Assembly: GCA_020430865.1 (NCBI GenBank)
Contig: JAGQIY010000794.1
Coordinates: 1 to 7,101, forward strand
Reading direction: 5' to 3'
Length of the DNA: 7,101 bases
Origin: Myxococcales bacterium
Lineage (GTDB): Bacteria; Myxococcota; Polyangia; Polyangiales; Polyangiaceae
A program made the translations under genes and the position numbers. Positions 1 through 5,626 of this stretch are shown piece by piece (positions within the stretch are counted from its first letter, which is position 1; every line of letters starts with the position of its first letter). The notes under the pieces are model-generated. The model was not told the origin of the DNA, searched no databases, and worked only from the letters and a program-made list of their open reading frames with translations.

Positions 1-85
1 CGCAGCGCCACTCCGACTCCGAGACAGCGCTGCACCGTCGTCACGGGGGTGGCTTCAGGCCGCGAGCGCCTCTACGCTTGTCCTC

Positions 86-976
86 ATGTGGTGGGTGCTC
101 GCGACGTTGCCGGTCGAGGTTCAACCCCTGGACGCCGCTCGCGAGTCGGCACCAAGGCCCAGCGAGTGTCGGCCGGCTCGCAGCGAGGCGCGGCGCTCGC
201 TATGGACCAACGCCCGTCAGCCGAGCCTCGCGTCCTACTGTCGCTGGCTGGCGCGCGGCTACTCACGCTTGCGAACCGATCCTCGCAGCTCGCTGACCGC
301 GGCCGATCGCGCGAGCAAGCTGCGGCCGAAGCTTGCCGCTCCTCACTGGCTTGCCGGACAGGCGTTGCTGGCGCTCGGTCGCCTCGCGGACGCCGAAGCG
401 CGCTTCGACGAGGGCTTCAAGCTCGACGCCAAGGGGCCGAGCGCTCCCGCACAGCTTCAGGACGCTGCTCGCATCGCGTTCCTGCGCGGGAAGTCGAAGC
501 GCGCGCTCGAGCTGTACAAACGCTTGGTCCCCCAAGCTTCATTGCTCTCCAGTCAGCGCCGGCGGCACGCTTTGTTCGTCGAAGCAGCGCTCGTGCGCGC
601 AGCTGCCGGTGAGCTCGATGTTGCGGCAAGTTACCTCGCGGAAGCAAGGCTGCGTCGGGGCGCGCCGGGCTTCTCCAGCTTCGTGTTGGGTGCGCTGGCG
701 CTGATCCTCGATCGCCAGGGGCGCACCGCGGAGGCCCAGGCAATTGCGAACGAGGCCGGGGGGCCCGGGGTGCTGCTGCGCCAGCTTCAGTACTCGAAGC
801 AAGGCAAACTGTCCCTGATCGCTGGGCTGCCTCACGTCCCCGAGGCAGAGCTGCACGCCATGGCGGCGCTGCTTGCCGACTCCCCCGAGCAGGCGAAGAG
901 CCAGTGGCGAGCCTACCTGAAGAGCGCCGCAAAGGACGATCGGTGGCGAAACCATGCGGAAAAGAAGCTGGAATGA
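86..976 (+). CDS. TPR-like helical repeat protein, function unknown (start uncertain)
   Basis: A 296-residue reading if the ATG at 86 is the start. Helical, alanine/leucine-rich pairs typical of tetratricopeptide repeats are visible at about residues 84-115 (pattern W-L-A-G..A-L..G-R..D-A-E..F), 122-150, 160-190 and 197-224. Such repeats usually scaffold protein-protein contacts; no catalytic motif is seen. The frame is open leftwards to the window edge with no ATG, GTG or TTG between 2 and 86, and no good Shine-Dalgarno precedes 86. A hydrophobic stretch straddles the ATG (L-V-L-M-W-W-V-L-A), so the true start may lie left of the window and this may be part of a signal or anchor segment. The stop TGA at 974-976 overlaps the ATG of the next TPR gene, implying translational coupling and a shared job. 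Coding status is well supported by the repeat pattern and the coupling; function is not recognised. Confidence 0.75.
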   Translation: MWWVLATLPVEVQPLDAARESAPRPSECRPARSEARRSLWTNARQPSLASYCRWLARGYSRLRTDPRSSLTAADRASKLRPKLAAPHWLAGQALLALGRLADAEARFDEGFKLDAKGPSAPAQLQDAARIAFLRGKSKRALELYKRLVPQASLLSSQRRRHALFVEAALVRAAAGELDVAASYLAEARLRRGAPGFSSFVLGALALILDRQGRTAEAQAIANEAGGPGVLLRQLQYSKQGKLSLIAGLPHVPEAELHAMAALLADSPEQAKSQWRAYLKSAAKDDRWRNHAEKKLE

Positions 977-2019
977 TGCCGCCGGGACGTCGACTGAGCT
1001 GGCTCTGGGGGCTAGGTGTGCTGTGTCTCAGCGGCGTCGCCGCGGCGGAGCCGAGTCTCTGGGACGCAGCCCGCGATCCCGACGCCGCGGCTGCAGAGAA
1101 GAGCTATGAAGGCGCCCAGCGCATGTTCGCTCGCTCCCTCGAGGCGGAGCGCTTCTCCACCCGCAGCGCCAAGAACCTCGAGCGCGCTTCCCTGGCGCTC
1201 GCCGAGCTCGCGGAGCCTCATGGCAGCCCAGAGGTCGACTACTTCCTGGGGCACCTGTTGAGCCTCGGTAGCGACCTGCAGCGGGCAGAGACCGTGCTCC
1301 GGCGGGCGCTGGCGAGGGCTCCGAACTCGCCCTTGGCCCGTCGTGCCTGGTTCGATCTGGGGATATTGCGGGCCAAGGCAGGGGACAGCAAGGGCGAGTA
1401 CGCAAGCTACACGCGCGCCCTCGATACGGCCTGGGAGCGTAGCCTGCGTGGCAACCTGTACCTGAACCGTGCGGAATCCGCCATGGTCCAGGGCAGACTG
1501 CCGGAGGCCCTGGAGGACTACGAGCTAGCCGTGCGCATCGGCAACGATCCGTCGCTGCAGGCGCTTGCCTACTGGGGGATCTCCATCACTCAGGACCGCC
1601 TGGGGGACTTGCCCGCGGCGCTCCAGGCGGCGCGGCTCGCGACCAAGATCTACCCGGGCGCTCTGGACCTGCCGAGCGTGTTCTTCGTGCCTCGCTACGA
1701 CATCCACTACTACCGCGCGCTGACCTGGATGGCACTGGCGAAGGACGCCCAGACCCCGGCGGGCCGCGCGGAAGGCTACGCGCGAGCCAGCCAGGCATGG
1801 GAGGCGTACCTCGCGGAAGCAGTCCCGGCGAAGGCGGAGTGGGTCGTCAACGCCAGGCTCCACCTCAAGAGCACGGAGCGTGAGCGCAAGGCGGCCGAGA
1901 AGGAGCTGGCGAAGAGCGGCAAGCAGCCCGCGCCGAGCCCTCGTCCCTTCGCGCTGCCGCCCCCGTTGCGCGGATCCAAGCAAGCCCCCAGGTCTCAGAA
2001 GCCTGCTGCGAGACCTTGA
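973..2019 (+). CDS. Secreted or periplasmic TPR protein, function unknown
   Basis: A 348-residue protein starting at the ATG at 973, which shares bases with the upstream stop (ATGA); a second ATG follows directly at 976. The frame is open further upstream (to an ATG at 904), but only the 973 start puts a proper Sec signal peptide at the N-terminus: basic n-region with R6-R7, hydrophobic core at about 9-22, and an A-A-A cleavage site near residue 25. There is no lipobox at Cys18 (preceded by V-L). TPR-like helical pairs lie at about residues 86-117, 122-153, 158-190 and 195-228, followed by an aromatic-rich segment (F-F-V-P-R-Y-D-I-H-Y-Y, 237-247), another helical pair at about 265-300 and a lysine/proline-rich tail from 305. 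The tail could be flexible or contact the cell wall. Probably acts outside the inner membrane together with the preceding TPR protein. The exact function is unknown. Confidence 0.85.
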   Translation: MMPPGRRLSWLWGLGVLCLSGVAAAEPSLWDAARDPDAAAAEKSYEGAQRMFARSLEAERFSTRSAKNLERASLALAELAEPHGSPEVDYFLGHLLSLGSDLQRAETVLRRALARAPNSPLARRAWFDLGILRAKAGDSKGEYASYTRALDTAWERSLRGNLYLNRAESAMVQGRLPEALEDYELAVRIGNDPSLQALAYWGISITQDRLGDLPAALQAARLATKIYPGALDLPSVFFVPRYDIHYYRALTWMALAKDAQTPAGRAEGYARASQAWEAYLAEAVPAKAEWVVNARLHLKSTERERKAAEKELAKSGKQPAPSPRPFALPPPLRGSKQAPRSQKPAARP

Positions 2020-2075
2020 GCGCGTGGTCGAACGTGCTGTGACGCTGCCCACGCTTGGCTAGCTGTCTGCGGGCG
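2020..2075. terminator. Convergent intergenic gap with a possible weak hairpin
   Basis: The 56 bp lie between the tail of the second TPR gene and the tail of the minus-strand membrane-protein gene. A perfect 6-bp inverted repeat, GCGTGG at 2022-2027 and CCACGC at 2049-2054, encloses a 21-base loop. There is no clear T-tract on either strand, so a classical intrinsic terminator is not shown. Position between convergent genes is the main argument. Confidence 0.2.
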
Positions 2076-3191
2076 TCAGGCGGCTTCGGGTAGCTCGCGC
2101 TGGCCCAGCACTCGGCGCGCGCCGTCCACGTCCTCCACGGCGAGCAGGACGGGCCGGAGGTAGGGGGTGCGCTCGAGCTCACCGAAGGCACCACTCGCTT
2201 CGAGGGCACGCGCCCGCGGGCCGTCGAGCACCAGGAACAGGTCAGTGACGCCAGCTGCTTGTCCTGGCGCGTCGATCACGTCGACGATGCGGTCCCGATC
2301 CAGGTGCAGCTCCTCGTGCCCACGCTGGATCAGCACTCGTCGGTTGGTGACCAGGTAGTGGGTGTTGTTCACCAGTCGCCAGGGCTTCAGGCAGGCCTCG
2401 TTGAGTGCGTAGCCGAGCAGCCCGAGCAGCAGCACCAGGGAAAGCGTGAGCGCGAGCATCACCGCGACGAGCGGCGCGAGCCGGATGCCCGCGTCGGTGA
2501 GCGCGCGGGTGAGGCTTGGCAGGCGCCAGGCGATGCGCGCGACGGAACCCAGCAGCATGATCCCGACCAGCACCAGGCCGATCTGGCGTTGTCCGCGCGG
2601 CAACAAACCCCGCCACGAGCGGCGCGGACGTGCCGTCCAGAGTACGCGTTCCCCAGGGTCGAGGCGCTGGGTCAACGGCCGCTCCCCGACGCCGGCGGGA
2701 ACCGTCGTCTGGACGCCACGGATGATCGCCCACACCCGATCCGGCGCCGCCACACCCCGAAGCCGCAGGGTCAACCGGCGATGCAGGGCGCCGGTCGGGA
2801 CGGCGCGCACCAGCTCCAGATCGCCCACGCCCGGCTGGCGCGGATCCCAGAAGATGCGCGCGAAGGAGATGGAGCGAGTCTCGATGGTGCGCCGGAAGCG
2901 ACCTCGTTGCCAGATCACGTGGCTCTCGGTGACCGTGTAGCGCATCTGAGAGAGCCACCAGCGCGGCAGCTCCACCGCCGCTATCCCCACGGCAAGGCTG
3001 AAGGCCGCAAAGAGCAGGGTCGGCAGCGCCGCCACGTGGAGCGCCAGCTTGGCCGCCAGAACGAAGCTCAGCGCGCTGGCGGTGGCGATGAACGCCAGAG
3101 CTGCCACGGCTCGGTAGGCGACGGGCAAGCGCGAGTAACGGGCTTCTCCCGTCCACACGATGGTCTCTCCGAACAACGAGTCTCGCCCCAT
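2076..3191 (-). CDS. Membrane protein with duplicated two-helix plus PH-like domain unit
   Basis: A 371-residue inner-membrane protein read from the ATG at 3191. Predicted membrane helices lie at about 25-47, 52-73, 203-222 and 237-262. Each helix pair is preceded by a 'G-E-x-x-x-W-T' type motif (residues 9-15 and 180-186) and followed by a beta-rich segment opening with a 'Y-x-V-T-x-x-x-V-x-x-Q-R-G' pattern (85-97 and 279-291). The second continues as an L-D-R-D-R-I-V-D-V signature. This layout matches the bacterial PH-like (bPH2/YdbS-YdbT type) families, in which the soluble domain sits on the cytoplasmic face; their molecular role is mostly unknown. The two halves appear to be an internal duplication. 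The first PH-like copy is the more diverged, with E89-S90-H91 where the second has N283-R284-R285. A weak AGG lies about 8-10 bases upstream of the start. Transcribed alone or after the envelope operon upstream (174-bp gap). Family assignment is from pattern recognition only. Confidence 0.9.
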   Translation of the reverse strand: MGRDSLFGETIVWTGEARYSRLPVAYRAVAALAFIATASALSFVLAAKLALHVAALPTLLFAAFSLAVGIAAVELPRWWLSQMRYTVTESHVIWQRGRFRRTIETRSISFARIFWDPRQPGVGDLELVRAVPTGALHRRLTLRLRGVAAPDRVWAIIRGVQTTVPAGVGERPLTQRLDPGERVLWTARPRRSWRGLLPRGQRQIGLVLVGIMLLGSVARIAWRLPSLTRALTDAGIRLAPLVAVMLALTLSLVLLLGLLGYALNEACLKPWRLVNNTHYLVTNRRVLIQRGHEELHLDRDRIVDVIDAPGQAAGVTDLFLVLDGPRARALEASGAFGELERTPYLRPVLLAVEDVDGARRVLGQRELPEAA

Positions 3192-3365
3192 GTTTTCGCC
3201 TGCCCGAGTTTAGACGCTCGACGACACAAAAACTTGAGGTCTGGGGGCGACTTCGTCTAGTCGGGTTGAGAATTTCCGTTAAGGCTGCAAGCGTCGGCGC
3301 CTTGCGTTTCGCCAGCTGGGATCAACGGAAGCAGGCGGGAAGCACGCCGACTCGGCCTCGAGCGC
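3192..3365 (-). promoter_or_regulatory. Intergenic leader upstream of the PH-like membrane-protein gene
   Basis: A 174-bp gap separates the stop of the OmpA-like lipoprotein gene from the start of the membrane-protein gene, both on the minus strand. It is locally richer in A/T than its surroundings at 3226-3240 and 3265-3285, unlike the GC-rich genes. Reading the minus strand, a TAAACT-like hexamer at about 3207-3212 is a poor -10 match, and no convincing -35 is found at the right spacing. A promoter here is plausible from the gap and base composition only. Confidence 0.3.
3287..3305 (-). terminator. Short hairpin downstream of the lipoprotein gene
   Basis: The inverted repeat GCAAG / CTTGC (3287-3291 and 3301-3305) can extend by two more pairs past a single bulged base, giving a 7-bp stem with a 4-base loop on the minus strand. 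It lies about 60 bases past the lipoprotein stop. No U-tract follows, so it may be a chance GC-rich stem or a weak or Rho-assisted end of transcription. Confidence 0.2.
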
Positions 3366-4511
3366 TCAGTTGATGGGTGAGATGAAGACGATCTCGACGC
3401 GGGTGTTTCGCTGGGCGGCCCCACGTAGCCGACCGGGGACCAGCGGTAGCCGGTCTCCGATGCCCCGAGCGTCCACCCTGGGTGCTCCCAGATCGCTGAG
3501 CGTCTTGGCGAGCTCGCTCGCCTTCGTGTCCGCCCCGCCCTCGTGCACCGAGATCAGCACGGGGAAGCGGGGGTTCGCCTTGGCGACCTTGGCCAGCGCC
3601 TCGAGGCGAAGCCTCGCGTCCTTGGCGAGCTTGTTGCCCTGGTACAGCCCTCGCAGCGTGACGACGACGCCGCGATCGTCCCGATGGGGTTCGAGGTCGC
3701 CACGGTCGCTCAGCGCCTTGAGGAGCTCGTCCTGTTCGGACGAGGCGCGGGCGCTTGCAGTGGCGGCTCGGCGCGCGACGGTGAGCTGCTTGAGGCAGCC
3801 GGAGCGGAGCTTGATGGCGTCGTCGATGGGCGTTGGCCTTGGGCCTTTCTCCAGGGACTTCGCCAGGGCGTCTGCGCTCTCGATGCTGGCCTTGATGTCC
3901 TTGGTGTCCGGGGCGATGAGCCACGCGGAAACGCACAAGAGGCGTGCTTGAGCTGCGAGCGCGCGCGCGGCCTCGAGGCGAGCGGCTTCTCGGTCAGCGG
4001 ATGCAGGCTCGTTGGGGGTGAGGGGCACGGCGTCGCGCGCCACCTTCAGCCGGAGCTCCAGCGCCTCTGCCTCCCGAGCGACCTCTGCCTGTTGCTTGTC
4101 GAGCTTCGTCAGGTCAGCCTGCGCCGTCGCCAGGTCCGCCTTCACCTTGGCCAGGCGCTCCTCGGCGCGAGACAGGCGCACGAGCACGAAGGCATGAGAG
4201 TATGCCGCGATAGATCTTTCCGCGAGGATTTCTGCGGCCGCCTGATCTCCGTCTTCGAAGGCCTGATCGGCTTCGCGGCGCAGCTTCTCGGCGTGGGCGA
4301 AAGCCTGCGGAGCTTCGGACTTGGCTTCGCTGGCCTTCGGACCCAGAGCGACCTGGTCTGCTTGTCCCAGCACCGGCGGTCGCGGGGCGCTGGCGCAGCT
4401 GATGAGCGCGATGGCGCTTCCGAGCACGAGCAGGCGTCGTGGGGCGCAGGAGAATCGAGGGAGCAGCGCTTCTAACCCCCGAACCCTCGGCGTGCGGCGT
4501 GAGGGACTCAT
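3366..4511 (-). CDS. Lipoprotein with DUF4398-like helical region and C-terminal OmpA-like domain
   Basis: A 381-residue protein from the ATG at 4511. The frame is open further upstream (to 4772), but the 4511 start has an excellent Shine-Dalgarno and gives a lipoprotein signal: arginines R19, R25-R26, hydrophobic core 27-37 and lipobox L-I-S-C with Cys39 as the lipidated residue. The n-region is long for the class. Residues 68-160 are a charged alanine-rich helical or coiled-coil region resembling DUF4398. A second helical section runs from about 170 to 265. Residues 281-378 match OmpA-like domains: G-V-V-V-T-L opening, the 'V-L-I-x-x-H' strand, A-R-G-I-G-D-R-L-P, and the closing N-T-R-V-E-I. 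Family members tether the outer membrane to peptidoglycan. Here the canonical G-H-T-D is S-V-H-E-G (321-325) and the usual downstream binding arginine is not recognisable. Likely in the outer-membrane periplasmic leaflet. The start overlaps the preceding gene's stop (TGATG). Confidence 0.9.
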   Translation of the reverse strand: MSPSRRTPRVRGLEALLPRFSCAPRRLLVLGSAIALISCASAPRPPVLGQADQVALGPKASEAKSEAPQAFAHAEKLRREADQAFEDGDQAAAEILAERSIAAYSHAFVLVRLSRAEERLAKVKADLATAQADLTKLDKQQAEVAREAEALELRLKVARDAVPLTPNEPASADREAARLEAARALAAQARLLCVSAWLIAPDTKDIKASIESADALAKSLEKGPRPTPIDDAIKLRSGCLKQLTVARRAATASARASSEQDELLKALSDRGDLEPHRDDRGVVVTLRGLYQGNKLAKDARLRLEALAKVAKANPRFPVLISVHEGGADTKASELAKTLSDLGAPRVDARGIGDRLPLVPGRLRGAAQRNTRVEIVFISPIN

Positions 4512-5023
4512 CACTTGGCTCCCTTCGCGGGGGCAGCAGGGGCCTTGGCAGCAGGCTCCTCGGCGCTCCGTTCGCCCGCGTCCGACTTGGACTTGGGCTC
4601 CTCGAAGTCCCTCAGCTTGCCCTTGGCGCGCTCGCGGCGAGCGATGGTTTCCTCGAGCAGGGCCTGGGCCCGCAGCTTCTTGGTCTCGACGTCCTTCAGC
4701 TGGGTCTCGAGCTTCTGGACCTCGGCCTCGGACTTGGCTGCGCGAGTCAGGTCGCCGGCGGTCGCGGCCCACTCGTAGGCGATGCCTTCGGTCAGCTCGG
4801 CGTGCTCCAGATCGCTCGCTGCGCGCATGTCGTTGGCGCGCTTCAGTGCGGCCTTCGCGTTACTCACGGGTTCAGAGACCAGAGCCGGATCCGCGGAGCC
4901 GAGCGAGCCCAGGAGCTGCTCGGCTCGGGCACGGTCGCCGCTCTCCCGGGCGGCGTAGGCCGCTCCACTCGCGATCAGCACCAGCGCCGCGACGAGCGGC
5001 GGTTTGAGACGTAGGGCACGCAC
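4511..5023 (-). CDS. Small secreted coiled-coil protein, DUF4398-like, function unknown
   Basis: A 170-residue protein if the GTG at 5023 is the start. No ATG lies nearby in this frame. The GTG gives a textbook Sec signal peptide: basic R2, R5, K7, hydrophobic core 9-20 and A-Y-A cleavage after residue 24. The open frame continues far upstream, antisense to the deaminase gene, and that part is a shadow. The mature protein has a helical region at about 48-100 resembling the helical part of the downstream lipoprotein ('D..(x)A-E-L.E..I-A-Y..A....L.R-A'), then a strongly charged coiled coil at about 98-138, then an E/K/A/P-rich tail that is probably disordered. No lipobox, so probably soluble in the periplasm or held through partners. 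It is first in a two-gene operon whose second member is the OmpA-like lipoprotein; a structural or accessory envelope role is inferred. Shine-Dalgarno at the GTG is weak, so the start rests on the signal peptide. Confidence 0.82.
   Translation of the reverse strand: MRALRLKPPLVAALVLIASGAAYAARESGDRARAEQLLGSLGSADPALVSEPVSNAKAALKRANDMRAASDLEHAELTEGIAYEWAATAGDLTRAAKSEAEVQKLETQLKDVETKKLRAQALLEETIARRERAKGKLRDFEEPKSKSDAGERSAEEPAAKAPAAPAKGAK
4519..4523 (-). promoter_or_regulatory. Ribosome binding site fixing the lipoprotein start
   Basis: On the minus strand GGGAG sits 7 bases before the ATG at 4511, inside the end of the upstream coiled-coil gene. It selects this ATG over in-frame starts further upstream and agrees with the lipoprotein signal that begins there. 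Because stop and start overlap as TGATG, re-initiation by ribosomes finishing the upstream gene is likely. Confidence 0.6.
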
Positions 5024-5173
5024 CGGCGGACTCAGCCACGAGCCGGGCGGAACGTCAAGTGCCCGTCCAAAGCCCGCGGTGGGTGGGCGCCGACACCGCC
5101 GCGGCCCAGGCCTCGCGCGGGTGCGGGTGCGCGGGGCTCGCCGAGCCTGTCTAGCTCGTGTAGGACTCCGGCC
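5024..5173. promoter_or_regulatory. Divergent intergenic region between envelope operon and deaminase-ligase operon
   Basis: The 150 bp must hold the promoters for both the minus-strand envelope operon and the plus-strand deaminase-ligase pair. A TTGACG hexamer on the minus strand (about 5051-5056) resembles a -35 box, but lies too near the GTG and lacks a matching -10. An inverted repeat, GCGGTG at 5076-5081 and CACCGC at 5094-5099, encloses 12 bases and could be an operator or chance. AGGA at 5162-5165, 8 bases before the ATG at 5174, is a good ribosome binding site for the deaminase. Confidence 0.35.
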
Positions 5174-5626
5174 ATGGCGGAAGGCAAGGCGAGGGTCGGG
5201 TGGGATCAGTACTTCATGGAGATCGCGCGCCAGGTCGCGACGCGCTCCACGTGTAGTCGAAAGCACGTGGGTGCGGTGATCGTGCGCGACAAGATGCTGC
5301 TGGCCACCGGCTACAACGGCTCCATCCGTGGGCTGGACCACTGCGACGACGCGGGGCACATGATGGAGGATGGGCATTGCGTACGCACGGTCCATGCGGA
5401 AGCAAACGCCATCGTGCAGGCGGCGCGCAACGGTGTGGGGATAGACGACGCGCACATCTACGTCACGGCATCGCCTTGCTTCGGCTGCTTCAAGCTGATC
5501 GCGAACAGCGGGATCCGACGCATCTGCTTCGGCGAGTTCTACCGCGACGAGCGCATCTTCACGCTGAGCAACCAGCTCGGCATCGTGCTCGAGCACATCA
5601 AGCTCGACGAGGAGCAGTCTGCGTGA
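5174..5626 (+). CDS. comEB: Deoxycytidylate (dCMP) deaminase, ComEB type
   Basis: A 150-residue zinc enzyme of the cytidine/deoxycytidylate deaminase superfamily, the usual length for bacterial ComEB. It deaminates dCMP to dUMP, the substrate of thymidylate synthase, in the cytoplasm. Catalytic signature: H74-A-E76 supplies a zinc ligand and the proton-shuttling glutamate; P101-C102-x-x-C105 supplies the other two ligands. The N-terminal W10-D-Q-Y-F-M, S25-T-C, V32-G-A-V-I-V, G46-Y-N-G-S and H68-C-V-R-T segments closely follow the ComEB family as I remember it. C27, C57, H62 and C69 may form the second, structural zinc site known from phage T4 dCMP deaminase (inference). Start at ATG 5174 is supported by AGGA 8 bases upstream and the normal distance to W-D-Q-Y-F. 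The last bases overlap the start of the ligase gene (GTGA). Despite the name, competence is not implied. Confidence 0.95.
   Translation: MAEGKARVGWDQYFMEIARQVATRSTCSRKHVGAVIVRDKMLLATGYNGSIRGLDHCDDAGHMMEDGHCVRTVHAEANAIVQAARNGVGIDDAHIYVTASPCFGCFKLIANSGIRRICFGEFYRDERIFTLSNQLGIVLEHIKLDEEQSA
5609..5614 (+). promoter_or_regulatory. Ribosome binding site fixing the GTG start of ddl
   Basis: GAGGAG within the end of the deaminase gene stands 8 bases before GTG at 5623. It supports that GTG as the ligase start even though the frame is open back to 5377. The start and the deaminase stop share GTGA, so translation of the two genes is probably coupled. Confidence 0.65.

Noticed and set aside
417..955. 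Two minus-strand open frames (417-932 and 539-955) opposite the first TPR gene
   Set aside because: Arginine/proline-rich or pattern-free translations in GC-rich DNA, antisense to a gene with a clear repeat pattern.
904..972. N-terminal extension of the second TPR gene from ATG 904
   Set aside because: It would bury the signal peptide, and lies wholly within the coding sequence of the first TPR gene; the ATGA overlap start at 973 fits better.
2259..3260. Long open frame on the + strand (333 codons) opposite the PH-like membrane-protein gene
   Set aside because: Rich in R, Q, H and P with no domain pattern, and antisense to a gene with clear membrane helices and an internal duplication; a product of high GC content.
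3543..4475. 310-codon + strand frame opposite the lipoprotein gene
   Set aside because: Antisense to a gene with a lipobox, OmpA-like domain and strong ribosome binding site; no recognisable domain of its own.
5110..5140. Possible G-quadruplex in the divergent intergenic region
   Set aside because: Only three runs of three or more G are close together; a fourth at suitable spacing is missing.
5377..5622. Upstream extension of the ddl frame inside the deaminase gene
   Set aside because: R/H/Q-rich translation unlike any Ddl N-terminus; GTG 5623 with GAGGAG gives the normal family start.
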